A DNA stretch of 64,000 nt from Tritrichomonas musculus (GCA_039105265.1 JAPFFF010000007.1:2356001-2420000); one strand, 5' to 3'; shown: positions 10,623-20,999, counted from the stretch's first letter. Numbers and translations: made by a program. Notes: a model not told the origin generated them from the letters alone.

Positions 10623-12251
10623 ATGTGCTATCTTTATAAAGAAGAACACAATTTTAGATCAAATAATATAATAGTAAAGAATGAACAACAAAATTCGAAT
10701 GAACAACAAAATTTAAATGATCAAATTTTACAAACATTGAGCTCCAACAACAATGATATGTCCAAATTAACTGCTTTTGTTGAAGCATGGCAAACAAAAA
10801 ATATAGATTTCATAAAAAATATTTTTTTAGGCTATCATTTTCCTTTTGACGCCTGCCTTCAATCCTTATTTGATTCAAATGTATTACTTGCTTTAAATGA
10901 AATTACTATAAATATCACTAATCATCCCAATATTTCATTTTATGCACTAGAAACAATTTATAGACTTACTACAATCCATGAAGAATGTATGAATTTTTTT
11001 TTGAGCCCACAGATTCAATTGCAAAATTTCATCAAGGATCTTTTATATAATAGTGCTAAAGGATCTCCTATTGATGAACCAATTTTATTAATTTGTGCTC
11101 AATTTTGTTATTATATTTGTTACCAATATCCAGAGCGAATAGAGCTTTTACAAAAAATTCAAATGTTTGAAACATTTATTTTATTTATGAAATCAAGCTT
11201 CGACGATTATTTAGACAATGGTGATGGATCATGCACAAAACAGATTGAAATAGAAAAATACATCATAAAAACAATGAATATAATTATAATGGAAGGAAAA
11301 AATAATAATGAACAAGAATTTAGAAATGCAATGAGCATAATATACTTTAATATTTTTAATTATGAAAAAAGAGACAGAGCATTTTTATATGAACCAGCAT
11401 GCGATTTATTTCAACATATTATAATGAAGAATCCACAATTCATATCCATTTTAGATACGTTTGATATTCTGAAAAAACTCAATTTTTTGATATGCGAATC
11501 TGAATATTCAACTTTAGAATTAGTACCAATATTTAAGCTTCTAGGTAACATTTTATCTTATTATCATAAAGATTATGATTTAATTCTCCAAGAGGATAAA
11601 AGTAATCATAATCTGAATAGTAGTCATAATGATAATAGTAATCAAAATGATAATAGGAATCATAACGTTAAATCAGTTGCTGACATTATTCATGAATTAG
11701 CATTACAAATAGATGGATCATCAGTTTTTGGATATTTAACTGATGATTACGATTCACTTAATTCCGAAGAATATGATCCTATATATACCAATATATTTTT
11801 TTTACTGAGCCATTTATTTATTGAGCTAGATCATATTCCAGACGATATTTGCATCAATCCATTACTTGAAGTTGTAAAAAAAGTAATGGATGAAGGAAGA
11901 AGTGAACTTAAATGCAAAATGCTATATTTTTTTTCTGAGTATTGCAAATTATCAGCCCCAAAAGATTTAGCAATATTATTAGATTCAGAATTCTTTCAGA
12001 CATTGTTTGATTATTTAGAGACTTATGATGACAAGGTTTGTTATAAATTTTTAGATTTAATTGATTGCTTTATTTCTAAATATGGAAGATATGGATTCGA
12101 ATCAGAAAATATAAAAAGAATGCTAAATGAAACAGTTCCTGAATTTATTTTACATTTGCTTCAAGATTGCATTAGCGAGCAAGTAGAATTAAAAGCAAAA
12201 TTAATAATGAAAAATAACTATGATAATTATGTTCCTTTATGTAATAAATAA
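10623..12251 (+). CDS. ARM/HEAT-like helical protein
   Basis: 542 residues from the ATG at 10623. After a short Asn/Gln-rich N-terminus (residues 1-45) the protein is a run of paired helices typical of an armadillo-type solenoid, for example LFDSNVLLALNEITINITNH and LLEVVKKVMDEGRSELKCKM. The N-terminal arrangement (FVEAWQTKNIDFIKNIFLGY, then repeats) is like many trichomonad armadillo-type proteins, but no importin or beta-catenin signature is visible. A low-complexity Asn/His/Asp insert occurs at about 325-350. Likely a cytosolic scaffold; function not recognised. It is flanked by about 1 kb of gene-free DNA on both sides. Confidence 0.75.
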   Translation: MCYLYKEEHNFRSNNIIVKNEQQNSNEQQNLNDQILQTLSSNNNDMSKLTAFVEAWQTKNIDFIKNIFLGYHFPFDACLQSLFDSNVLLALNEITINITNHPNISFYALETIYRLTTIHEECMNFFLSPQIQLQNFIKDLLYNSAKGSPIDEPILLICAQFCYYICYQYPERIELLQKIQMFETFILFMKSSFDDYLDNGDGSCTKQIEIEKYIIKTMNIIIMEGKNNNEQEFRNAMSIIYFNIFNYEKRDRAFLYEPACDLFQHIIMKNPQFISILDTFDILKKLNFLICESEYSTLELVPIFKLLGNILSYYHKDYDLILQEDKSNHNLNSSHNDNSNQNDNRNHNVKSVADIIHELALQIDGSSVFGYLTDDYDSLNSEEYDPIYTNIFFLLSHLFIELDHIPDDICINPLLEVVKKVMDEGRSELKCKMLYFFSEYCKLSAPKDLAILLDSEFFQTLFDYLETYDDKVCYKFLDLIDCFISKYGRYGFESENIKRMLNETVPEFILHLLQDCISEQVELKAKLIMKNNYDNYVPLCNK

Positions 12252-13337
12252 TAAAATAACAAAATATGATTTTAATTCTTCATTTCTCAGTAAAGTTGTA
12301 ATAACCGATTTTTAATTGAAAATATAATTTGTAAAATATACAAAATAAATTTTATTTTATTTTGAATATCTTTATTTTTATCCAATAAATACATTTAAAA
12401 ATAAATCATTAATATTAGTAATATCATTTTATAATTAACTGGAAAATATTATATGAGATTATATCTATTACAACAATTATTGAATATTAAATTTTTTACT
12501 TGAATTATATATTCATATTTAATTTTATAGCAATTATATTTCAACAACATATATGAAATGATAAATTAGTTTTAAGATTAATAAAACCTTTATTGGCAGA
12601 AGTATTATACAAAAAAAAAAGCATTTTGTATTTTTATCAAAAAATATAATATTTATATCATATGTATGTATTCATTATATTGTAGTGTTACTACATTAAA
12701 TATCGAAGTTGGAAATTCCACTTGGAATAAATCATTAAATTATTATAAGAAATGGCGTCATAATTAAAATAAATAAAAATAGTGATATTATTATATCACT
12801 ATTTTAAGAATTGCGGCAAAAATATTTGTTTGTGAAAACTGTAATATTCTGAATATTAGCAGTATTTCTTTTTTAAACTCAAAACAATATTATGCACCAT
12901 TACCATTTTGGCATGAATGATATAATTACCAGGAACGTTTTAGAAAGCATTTACATCCCTTCCATATAATTTTAATCCAATTTTTATAAATTTTCATTCA
13001 AAATTAAATTAAAATCTCCACTTAAATTGAATTAAAATTTTATCTAGGATTGTATGACTTTAGTAATTAAGATTTACTCTATATGGAATGAGTATTATAT
13101 TTTATTAACATATATAATATAATATAATATTTAAATATTATATTTCAAAATTATTATTATAGGAAAATCTAATTTAAATATAAAGATATAAAGACTTTTA
13201 AATACTTTTATTTGATAAAATTTTATATTTCACAAAATTGAGAAAATTTTATATTCCTTTTCGGAGAAAAAATTTTAAAGAATTTCCACTTCATTTTTTA
13301 TTTCACAATTTTTAAAAAAAAAAAAAAAAAAAAACCA
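12252..13337. other. Gene-free AT-rich spacer
   Basis: About 1.09 kb of AT-rich DNA between the ARM-like and double-UBL genes. Near the downstream end, at about 13285, is TTTCCACTT, which recurs at about 18247 upstream of the AP-3 gene and could be a promoter word. A run of A residues directly precedes the next start. No other structure seen. Confidence 0.5.
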
Positions 13338-14078
13338 ATGACCCAAAAAATAACTCTTAAAATCAGAGATAATATCAATAATGAAGTATTTGATATCAAA
13401 GTTCCTTTATCATACTCAGGCTACGATTTAAAAATGGAAATAGCTAATGAGCATGAAAATTTGTTTGCTGACAATATGAGACTCGTTTGTTCTGGAAAAC
13501 TTCTAAACGATTTTTTTTCTCTTGATTTCCAAAAAATAAAAAATAATTCTGCTATTTTTTTAATTTCCCAGCCTAAACCCAAAAAAGATCTTGATGAACC
13601 TGAAAATAAAATAAAAAATGTTGATAATAACGATTCATCTACAACATTATTACATATATTGCAAGTTAATCCACGAGTTGTAAACAAAAGAAAAGCGAAG
13701 CTTCGTTTAGAAAGTTATATAGTGAACATGGACCATATATTTTCTTCTAATACTATATATATTTATCATGGTGAAATTTTAGATAAGTATCAAACCTTTG
13801 ATTATTATGGCATCCAAAATGATAGTATTATAGTTGTACTTCCAGAAGATTATTCTAACGAAAATCCTGCTTTACTTGACAAATGGATTAAAATGTCAAG
13901 CGATTCTGAAACTTTTCAAAACTTAATCAGTTCAAATGCTAATAAATCATGCAAAGCTGAAAATTCCAGACTTATTGACATGAGATATAATAATATAGAA
14001 TTAAACAGGAAACATTACCTTTCTGTATTCAATGAACAAAATGTAAACTTGAATAATTATGGCACATCTCAAAAATAA
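13338..14078 (+). CDS. Protein with two ubiquitin-like domains
   Basis: 246 residues from an ATG that follows an A-run. Residues 1-77 form a ubiquitin-like fold: ITLKIRDNINNEVFDIKVPL, a helix (YDLKMEIANEH), the RLVCSGKLL turn that corresponds to ubiquitin LIFAGKQL, and a final strand NNSAIFLIS. A second, more diverged copy spans about 100-172 (RKAKLRLESYIV ... IYIYHGEILDKYQTFDYYGI ... DSIIVVLPED). No C-terminal Gly-Gly follows, so it is not a conjugated modifier. The remaining 70 residues are polar. It could be a proteasome or E3 adaptor; the role is not determined. It lies only 177 bp upstream of RhoGEF-Kelch copy B on the same strand. Confidence 0.75.
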   Translation: MTQKITLKIRDNINNEVFDIKVPLSYSGYDLKMEIANEHENLFADNMRLVCSGKLLNDFFSLDFQKIKNNSAIFLISQPKPKKDLDEPENKIKNVDNNDSSTTLLHILQVNPRVVNKRKAKLRLESYIVNMDHIFSSNTIYIYHGEILDKYQTFDYYGIQNDSIIVVLPEDYSNENPALLDKWIKMSSDSETFQNLISSNANKSCKAENSRLIDMRYNNIELNRKHYLSVFNEQNVNLNNYGTSQK

Positions 14079-14255
14079 GAAATGTCATCAATTATCCCTA
14101 AAACAAAAAGGTTGTTTCCACCAAAATATAACCATGGTAGGCAAAAGATAAAAGAGAAAATAAAAAGAAAATTTTCAAAAATTTTACTTTCAATTTTTTT
14201 TTTTTTACATAATTTTATAAAATAAAAAACGTATTTTTTATTGAGATAATTTTTG

Positions 14256-17200
14256 ATGGCAACTGTTACAATTGTTAATATTGATGGATCTATTTTAAAA
14301 AAATCGCCAGCGTTCATTGAAAACAAGACAGTGTCACAAATTCTTGAAGCAATTAAGAATTCATTTCCACACCAAAATTCAGATCAATATGTATTGGGAA
14401 TTAAAACGCCAGCTTATATTAAAATTTTAAAAACAAATTCAATTCCATTAAATAAATATTCTGGTTTAATTGATAATGATTTAACAAATATAGATTCGAT
14501 CCCTAACTTTGCATTAATGATATTTGATAAAACTCAACAAGGTAAAATTTTTCTCACATTTAAAGTATCAAGTCCAGATAATAAAGATATTATTTTCCCA
14601 CCTTTTGACTATGGCTTTGTTCCTGATGTATATAGTTGCAAGCATGTATCATCTTTTATAATTGATTTGAAGAATCATTTTGGACTTCAGATTTCAAATC
14701 CAAAAATATTTCTAAATAATCAAGAAGTATCTACAGGTGATTATGTTAAAAAGTTTATAAAAGATATTTCCAACACTATGCAAAATCAAAAGCCTGGAGA
14801 AAGATCATGTCCAATTGAATTTAGATTTAATATTGAGCAACAAGGCCTCAAAATAATTAAAACGAGAGAGAAAGTGCTGCAAGAAATAATCGACACAGAA
14901 ATGCAGTATTATTATTACTTAACAATTCTTAATAATTATTTTGGACAAAAATTTAAAGATCAAAAAATTTTAAATGAGAATGATCAAAAATCCTTTTTTG
15001 GACCTGTTCCATCAATGATTAATACAAGCGTTAGTCTTACAAATGAATTAGCAAAACGCAAAACATATTCCTCATGTGTTGCCAAAATATTTTCTAAATT
15101 TTTGTTTGATTTTCAGAAAACATCAGGAGAATATTTTGTCAACTATAATAAAAAGATAAAATTTATGACAGATAAACTTGATTCTCTACCGGAAGTCAAA
15201 CTAATATGCCAAAAAGCTCCAGATCATGGCAATTTTACTTTTCAATCAATGGCCATTAGACCAATTCAAAGATTCCCCAGATATGTTCTTCTTCTCAAAG
15301 AACTTTCAAAATTTACACCAAAATCGCATCCGGATTATTTACCTCTTGAAAAAGTAAATGATCAATTAAAGCGGATGGTTCATGGGATGGAAGAGGCACA
15401 TTTGGTTAGAGGAGTGAAAGACATTCAAGAGAGACTGGAGCCATTGAAAGAATACGAGCATCAGTCGATTGTCACGAAGGATCGAATTTTAGTTGAAGAA
15501 TTCAATGTTTTATTGAAAGAGAAGAAGAAGCAGCGGGGGACTCTTTATTTATTCAATGACTTAATACTGCTTAGCGCCAACTGCGAACGAGAACGAGAAC
15601 GAGAAATTGAACAAGAACAGATGCGAAGTGAATACAACAAATTCATTTTCATTCCAAATTACCAAGACAGCACGAGCATTGGAATCTATTTCAAAGAGGA
15701 AATGAGAATCATCGAATTCAGCAGCGCCGAGCAAATTGCGAAATTCAGCACCGCCATGAGTGAGCTTCGAAGTAAAATGATTGAGAACAGCTCACAAAAT
15801 AGTCTTCCAACGATCAAAGCGGTTGAATATTTCCCTCCGCCGAGCCAAGTGATTCCAATGATGACCGACACGTCGTGCGGCAAAGTTTCGAACTCGGTCT
15901 CGATTGTGTCATACAAGTCGTACATGATCTTCGACACTCGCCATGAATCGCTGACGATTGCGAGTGACATCAAGAACGTTCACAATTACTCGAAAGTTGT
16001 GCTGATCAAGGACGTCCCGTACATCTACGGCGGCTGCAAGAAGGCGGGCCCTTTCGAACTGCTGAACAACAAATTTGAAGAGTCGCGAGGGAAGTTTGGG
16101 AGATCAGAAAACTCGCAGCCAGACGTGATCGCGAACACTCGGTCACTGCCAACAGAAGGCCTGAAGGAAAGCCGAATCCACCACACGTGCTGCGCGTATG
16201 AAGAATTCATTGTGATCTACGGCGGAGTGAATCCGAAGAATCGAGGGAAGCTTTACAGCGACATCCACTTCTACTCAGTCGACACAGGCGAGTGGTTCAT
16301 CAGTGACCCAACAATTCTGACGCCAGAGCCACGATACAAGCACTCGGCGGTTGTATACAAAAACTTGATGATCATTCATGGAGGCATCAGCGCAGTGAAT
16401 CACGCCGTTCTGAATGACACTTGGTGCTACAACTTTTTGAATGGCAAATGGACAATAATCAATTTGAAAAACTTAAGAATCGTTGTTCCGAGATTTGGGC
16501 ACGCGGCAGCCATCGTCAACCGATTCATGTTCATTCTTGGCGGATCAACAATTCATTCCAATTCGCTTACTATTGAAAACAATCAAAAAGTTCCTGATAA
16601 CTTTGATGAAAAAGTGCCTGATAACTTCCCAAATGACGATGAGAATAACAATCCAATAAGTCTAGAAGAAAGCTCATTGACTAATGACAGTATCGTCTCA
16701 ATTTCATTCATTCTTAGTGATTGCGTTGCAGCGCCAAGTTGTTTTTGTCTGAACATTGAAACAGGACATTTGAGTGCCATTGAAATTGAAGGGAACTTCC
16801 TCCCAGGCCTTTCAATGTTTTCTGCTGTCTATGACGAAATCAGCAAGAAAATCATCATCTTCGGAGGAACAGATCCGCAGAACAAATACAGCAAAGGACT
16901 GCCAATCGTCTCTTCTCTTGATATCCCCCAGCATTACACTTCTGACAACTCAAAACCTCCAAAAGAGCCTGTCGACGTTGAGAAAATTTCATCTGTCTCA
17001 ACTTTGCTGTCTCGCAAAAAGTCATCAGCATCGATCATGATGCTCGAAGAAAGCAGGAAGGATCGCGAAAACAACTCTAACGATGAAAGAGGAAATGCAA
17101 ATGATAGTCCTCAGAGAAAAGTAGTAAGGAGGAGGAGGAAAGTGAAAGTTTTGAAGATTCAGCCAGTGAGTGACCAGCCAGTCAGCAAGCATTCTCTCAC

Positions 17201-17450
17201 GCCAGAGATCAAGCATGTCGCCTTTATAGATGGCGATAAAGAATCAAGCACATCCGATAATAACAAAAGAGTGAAACATGGCCAAGATTCAAACGGCCAA
17301 CCACAAAAACAACAACAAAATGAGCCACAAAAACCGCATCATAAAGAACCACAAAGACAACTTCATTCTGAACAACAAAAACAACTTCATAACGAACAAC
17401 AAAAACAGCAGCATAATGAACAACAAAAACAACTTCATAACGAACAATAA
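14256..17450 (+). CDS. RhoGEF (DH-PH) protein with Kelch repeats, copy B
   Basis: The first ATG is at 14256 (MATVTIVNID), matching copy A. The frame gives 1064 residues to a TAA at 17448. Domains mirror copy A: N-terminal region 1-195; DH about 200-385 (REKVLQEIIDTEMQYYYYLT; MAIRPIQRFPRYVLLLKELS); PH about 400-510; Kelch about 545-900. The N-terminal half is clearly diverged from copy A, while 15364-16553 and 16717-16986 are nearly identical to it. The tail is Gln/His-rich, with eight 8-residue repeats of the type QLHNEQQK. The TAA replaces a CAA of the fourth repeat, and the same frame stays open to a TAA ending at 17972 (173 further residues). So either the stop is a recent nonsense change or assembly error, or the product is shortened. 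Role as for copy A: Rho-family exchange factor. Confidence 0.88.
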   Translation: MATVTIVNIDGSILKKSPAFIENKTVSQILEAIKNSFPHQNSDQYVLGIKTPAYIKILKTNSIPLNKYSGLIDNDLTNIDSIPNFALMIFDKTQQGKIFLTFKVSSPDNKDIIFPPFDYGFVPDVYSCKHVSSFIIDLKNHFGLQISNPKIFLNNQEVSTGDYVKKFIKDISNTMQNQKPGERSCPIEFRFNIEQQGLKIIKTREKVLQEIIDTEMQYYYYLTILNNYFGQKFKDQKILNENDQKSFFGPVPSMINTSVSLTNELAKRKTYSSCVAKIFSKFLFDFQKTSGEYFVNYNKKIKFMTDKLDSLPEVKLICQKAPDHGNFTFQSMAIRPIQRFPRYVLLLKELSKFTPKSHPDYLPLEKVNDQLKRMVHGMEEAHLVRGVKDIQERLEPLKEYEHQSIVTKDRILVEEFNVLLKEKKKQRGTLYLFNDLILLSANCEREREREIEQEQMRSEYNKFIFIPNYQDSTSIGIYFKEEMRIIEFSSAEQIAKFSTAMSELRSKMIENSSQNSLPTIKAVEYFPPPSQVIPMMTDTSCGKVSNSVSIVSYKSYMIFDTRHESLTIASDIKNVHNYSKVVLIKDVPYIYGGCKKAGPFELLNNKFEESRGKFGRSENSQPDVIANTRSLPTEGLKESRIHHTCCAYEEFIVIYGGVNPKNRGKLYSDIHFYSVDTGEWFISDPTILTPEPRYKHSAVVYKNLMIIHGGISAVNHAVLNDTWCYNFLNGKWTIINLKNLRIVVPRFGHAAAIVNRFMFILGGSTIHSNSLTIENNQKVPDNFDEKVPDNFPNDDENNNPISLEESSLTNDSIVSISFILSDCVAAPSCFCLNIETGHLSAIEIEGNFLPGLSMFSAVYDEISKKIIIFGGTDPQNKYSKGLPIVSSLDIPQHYTSDNSKPPKEPVDVEKISSVSTLLSRKKSSASIMMLEESRKDRENNSNDERGNANDSPQRKVVRRRRKVKVLKIQPVSDQPVSKHSLTPEIKHVAFIDGDKESSTSDNNKRVKHGQDSNGQPQKQQQNEPQKPHHKEPQRQLHSEQQKQLHNEQQKQQHNEQQKQLHNEQ
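15364..16553 (+). repeat. Conversion tract 1, copy B
   Basis: 1190 bp, the inverted partner of 7250-8439, with one mismatch noticed. Outside the borders the paralogues drop to ordinary protein-level similarity. Confidence 0.85.
16717..16986 (+). repeat. Conversion tract 2, copy B
   Basis: 270 bp, the inverted partner of 6847-7116, with one mismatch noticed. The 163 bp between the two tracts in this copy codes an unrelated loop that includes KVPDNFDEKVPDNFPND. Confidence 0.85.
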
Positions 17451-17549
17451 AAACAGCAGCATAATGAACAACAAAAACAACTTCATAACGAACAACAGAG
17501 ACAACTTCATAACGAACAACAGCGACAGAACCATTCTGATCAAAAAGAA
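17358..17549 (+). repeat. Coding minisatellite, 8 x 24 bp
   Basis: Eight in-frame 24-bp units coding QLH(N/S)EQQ(K/R) and variants, starting at 17358, 17382, 17406, 17430, 17454, 17478, 17502 and 17526. The fourth unit carries the TAA that ends the annotated frame. Confidence 0.85.
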
Positions 17550-17972
17550 GATGGAATTCTTAAGAATATCAGGCAGCCAAACAAAGCTGTTGATGATTTT
17601 TGCCGTGCGAGGAGACTTGATGCTAATCTCAATCTACATAGTAAGCAGCAGCACCATCAAGGCAGTCATGATGAAGCTGACGATGCAAGGAGAAGCAGGC
17701 AGCGCCAATCTGATAACGATTCCGAATATAGCGAAAATGCTAGAAGAAATATGCATCATAGAGATGATCTTAACAATGATTACAATGATAATATTAGAAG
17801 AATAAGACATCATCATGCTGATCATGATGGCGATATTAATAATGATCAAAATAATGAAATAATCGTTACGAGTCCAAAAAGGGAACAGAATCCTAATCAG
17901 CAAGTAAGAGCTGCTAGAAGAAAACCAAATATATGCCATTCTCCTAAAGAAAGACGAAAATCTCTATTGTAA
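17451..17972 (+). other. In-frame open extension of RhoGEF-Kelch copy B
   Basis: After the TAA at 17448 the same frame is open for 173 codons. It starts with four more 24-bp Gln-rich units, followed by an Asp/Arg/His-rich tail ending in SPKERRKSLL. The repeat phase is preserved across the stop, so this was until recently, or still is, the C-terminus of the gene. Confidence 0.7.
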
Positions 17973-18315
17973 TTACAATATCTATTGTATTTACTATAAT
18001 TATTCATTTAACCGAAATCTGATCTTAGCATTAATTTTGGTTAAATCAATTAAATGTTTTTTATTTGTTTTTTATAAATTATTTATCGACACGCTATATG
18101 TTTTAAAACTGATTCTTTTAATCATTCTTTTTTTTTTTTTTAAATAATATTAGGTTTAAAGCACCTTTATTGAAAAATAAAAAGAAAGTTTTTTGTTCTT
18201 CACATGAAAATCTTATTGTTGCTTTTCAATTCATCATTTTAAAGATTTCCACTTTTTCTGAAACTATTTTGAATTTTTTGTGTTAATTCGGATCAAAAAT
18301 TGAAAAGAGAAGGTA
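17973..18315. other. Intergenic region before AP-3 beta
   Basis: 343 bp, AT-rich. It contains TTTCCACTT at about 18247, also present before the double-UBL gene, and several short pyrimidine runs. No other feature seen. Confidence 0.5.
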
Positions 18316-20616
18316 ATGTCGATTCTTGGATCGTTTGGATCAAAAAACTACGAAAACTCCACCGAACAATCAAAACCATTACCATCATCAGGTCCGCTTT
18401 TAACATCTTCACAAAACAATATTCAAAATTCAACTGAAGATCAACTTAATAATTTTAAAGATTCTATTTATCAAAGTTTAACATCACCAAACGAAATTGA
18501 TCGCATAAGAGGCATAAAAATGCTCATTCTTGGAGTTGCAAAAGGATACGATTTTCACGAATTTGCTCCTCTTGTTGTTCAGCAACTTATATCCAATGAT
18601 TTAAATTGCCGCCAATTGGCATACATTTATCTTACTCATTTCGCATTTGATTGTTATGACACTATTTTACTTTCTATCAACTCATTTCAAAAAGCTTTAG
18701 CTGACAGTGATCCATCAGTTCGTGTTCTTGCCTTAAAGATGATAAGCTCAGTGCCCCAAATTGAAATAATTCCAGAAATACAAAAAGCTATTGATCAGGT
18801 TATTGGCGATACAAACCCTTATGTCAAGAAAGAAGTAGCATATGCATTAATCAAAGCATCTGAATTAGACCCAAATTTAATTGAAGGATTTCTGCCTTAT
18901 ATTCAACGGTTAATGCTAGAAAAAGATCCTATAGCATTGAGTGGAGCTATTGCTGCATATTGGTCTCTCTGCCCAGAAAACATTGAATTCATACATCCTA
19001 ACTTTCGATATATCGTTAATAACATTCGAAATCTCGATGAATATGGACAAATATACACTATTCGATCATTAACAGTATATACAAGACTTTGCTTCAAAAA
19101 TCCAGCATCTACTTCTAACGATGATTCCGCATTTTCAGAAGAAGCATTTTGGGAAGAAAACAATGATTCACTCAATACTCACAAAGAACCATTATCTGCT
19201 GACCACTTATTAATAATTAGTGCAGTCAAAAAATTATTGAATTCTCTTAATGCTGGCGTTGTTATATCTGCTATTTTATATTTTTATTATTGCTCACCAG
19301 TTAATCATTTAAAGGTTGTAGCTCGTCCTTTGGTTCGACTTTTATATGATAAATCTCCATCAATTATTGGATTTGCTCTTCAAACAATTTTATCAGTAGC
19401 AAAAAAAGATCCTCTTATTTTTATACCTCATTTGAATCACTTTTTTATTCATAAAAACGATAGTGCAATTGTTAAAAAAATGAAATTAAAAGTATTATCA
19501 TCATTGGCTTCTCCTTCAAATGCGGATATCATTTTAGGCGAACTTTCAAAATATACTGGAAGCAATGATTCCACTTTTTCAGCTCTCTCTATTAAAACAA
19601 TTGGAGATACAGCAATCGAACACCCAAATATTATACCTTCAGCCTTTACAGCTTTGCTTCGTTTGATGGGTCGAGTCTCATTTTCAGACACAATTGTCCT
19701 TTCAGAAATTGTTTTTGCAATTTCCAAACTATTAAAACTCAAAAGAGGAACCGAAGATGAAGAGAAAGCGCTTCATCATCTATGCAGGAAATTCGTTGTT
19801 ATATGTGATCCATATGCTCGAGCTTCAGTTCTTGCCGTTGTTGGTGATACTTACTTGACACATAGAAAATACGCTCCACAAATGTTGAGATATGTTGCAC
19901 AACATTTTGATGAAGAGTCTCCGGAGGTAAAACTGCAAGCACTCAATTTAGCAGCAAAGCTTATTACAATTCAAAAAGATGAACCATCGAAAGAAACAGA
20001 GTCACAACTTCCTTTGTATTTAATGAAATTATGCGCAAGAGATGGTTCGTTTGATGTTAGTGATCGCGCTAAATTTTTAATTGCTCTTGTTGAAACAAAC
20101 AATGAGAAATTGAAACAAAATCTCAGATCAATTCTCTTTCCTTCTACTTCAAGTCAACAAGAACCTCAAGATAATGATAAAAAAGTTGATAGTCCTTTGC
20201 TATTGGAAAATGATTATCAACTTGGAACGTTTTCATCATTATTTAATCGTGAAATTAGTGGTTATGAACCATTAACCGATTGGGCACCTGAAAATGAACT
20301 TCCTGATAGTAGTGTTAGAATTCCAGTGAAAAGATTGCCAGATGGAACAATAGTTCCTGAAGAAAAAGAAGAGAAAAGAAAGCGAGCAAAGAATATTGAT
20401 GAAGATGATGTTGAACAATTTCTTGGCGATGAATATTATGAAATTGAAGAAGAAGAAGAAGAAGAGGAGGATATCAATGATGTTGCTCAAAGAAATAAAA
20501 TCACAGATAATAATTCTAACACTGTAAATAACAATGCTCCAGTTAATGATGCAAATGAAGTTGTTGAATATTACGAATATGAGGAAGAGGATGAAAAAGA
20601 GAGCTTTTTCGATTAG
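18316..20616 (+). CDS. AP-3 adaptor complex beta subunit (adaptin)
   Basis: 766 residues. After a polar 40-residue N-terminus, an adaptin N-terminal solenoid covers about 45-580. The order and wording of motifs fit beta-3 adaptin: IDRIRGIKMLILGVAKGYDF, ALKMISSVPQIEIIPEI, NPYVKKEVAYALIKASELDP, and CPENIEFIHPNFRYIVNNIR followed by LDEYGQIYTIRSLTVYTR. A disordered acidic hinge follows (poly-Glu near 710 and at the C-terminus). The C-terminal ear domain of animal beta-3 is missing; the protein ends in the acidic tail, as is common in protist adaptins. Role: large subunit of the AP-3 coat, sorting cargo from Golgi/endosomes towards lysosome-like compartments. Assigned from motifs; not cross-checked against AP-1, AP-2 or AP-4 betas. 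Confidence 0.85.
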   Translation: MSILGSFGSKNYENSTEQSKPLPSSGPLLTSSQNNIQNSTEDQLNNFKDSIYQSLTSPNEIDRIRGIKMLILGVAKGYDFHEFAPLVVQQLISNDLNCRQLAYIYLTHFAFDCYDTILLSINSFQKALADSDPSVRVLALKMISSVPQIEIIPEIQKAIDQVIGDTNPYVKKEVAYALIKASELDPNLIEGFLPYIQRLMLEKDPIALSGAIAAYWSLCPENIEFIHPNFRYIVNNIRNLDEYGQIYTIRSLTVYTRLCFKNPASTSNDDSAFSEEAFWEENNDSLNTHKEPLSADHLLIISAVKKLLNSLNAGVVISAILYFYYCSPVNHLKVVARPLVRLLYDKSPSIIGFALQTILSVAKKDPLIFIPHLNHFFIHKNDSAIVKKMKLKVLSSLASPSNADIILGELSKYTGSNDSTFSALSIKTIGDTAIEHPNIIPSAFTALLRLMGRVSFSDTIVLSEIVFAISKLLKLKRGTEDEEKALHHLCRKFVVICDPYARASVLAVVGDTYLTHRKYAPQMLRYVAQHFDEESPEVKLQALNLAAKLITIQKDEPSKETESQLPLYLMKLCARDGSFDVSDRAKFLIALVETNNEKLKQNLRSILFPSTSSQQEPQDNDKKVDSPLLLENDYQLGTFSSLFNREISGYEPLTDWAPENELPDSSVRIPVKRLPDGTIVPEEKEEKRKRAKNIDEDDVEQFLGDEYYEIEEEEEEEEDINDVAQRNKITDNNSNTVNNNAPVNDANEVVEYYEYEEEDEKESFFD

Positions 20617-20999
20617 TTTTCTTTATGAATTAATTATTTTGTTTATTAAACTGTACCATACGTGCATTTTCTTCATAATATATTATAGATTTTGAGTTTT
20701 AAAGGGAATTCTCTTAATGAAATCAAATATATAATTCCATTTATTATTGAAGAAGTATGGATGTTCCAATCACCAATACATCCTAATGTTTAATTTAAAT
20801 GCATAAATGCATTTGTGCTTATAAAGGAATTAAGCTTTTTATCAAAGCACTTAATACAGATATATAAATTGTTTGCTATTAATTTTTGAAAGGAAAAATT
20901 ATCTAAAGAACCCTTTTTTATTGAAAAATTTTAAAAATTTCATAAGATGATTTTTTTTGAGTACAATTTCAAAACTTCATATCATCTTATATTTTATTA
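20617..20999. other. Intergenic region
   Basis: 383 bp AT-rich spacer. It includes the short palindromic stretch ATGCATAAATGCAT near 20800. The sequence just before the next start, TTCATATCATCTTA, is weakly Inr-like. Confidence 0.45.

Noticed and set aside
15686-16210. Minus-strand frames inside RhoGEF-Kelch copy B, with identical counterparts in copy A
   Set aside because: They are shadows of the GC-rich conversion tract, conserved only because the DNA itself is conserved.
17448-17450. Reassigned stop codon (TAA read as Gln)
   Set aside because: Other genes in the window end in TAA at sensible places and no other long frame has internal TAA or TAG, so a standard code with one local change is simpler.
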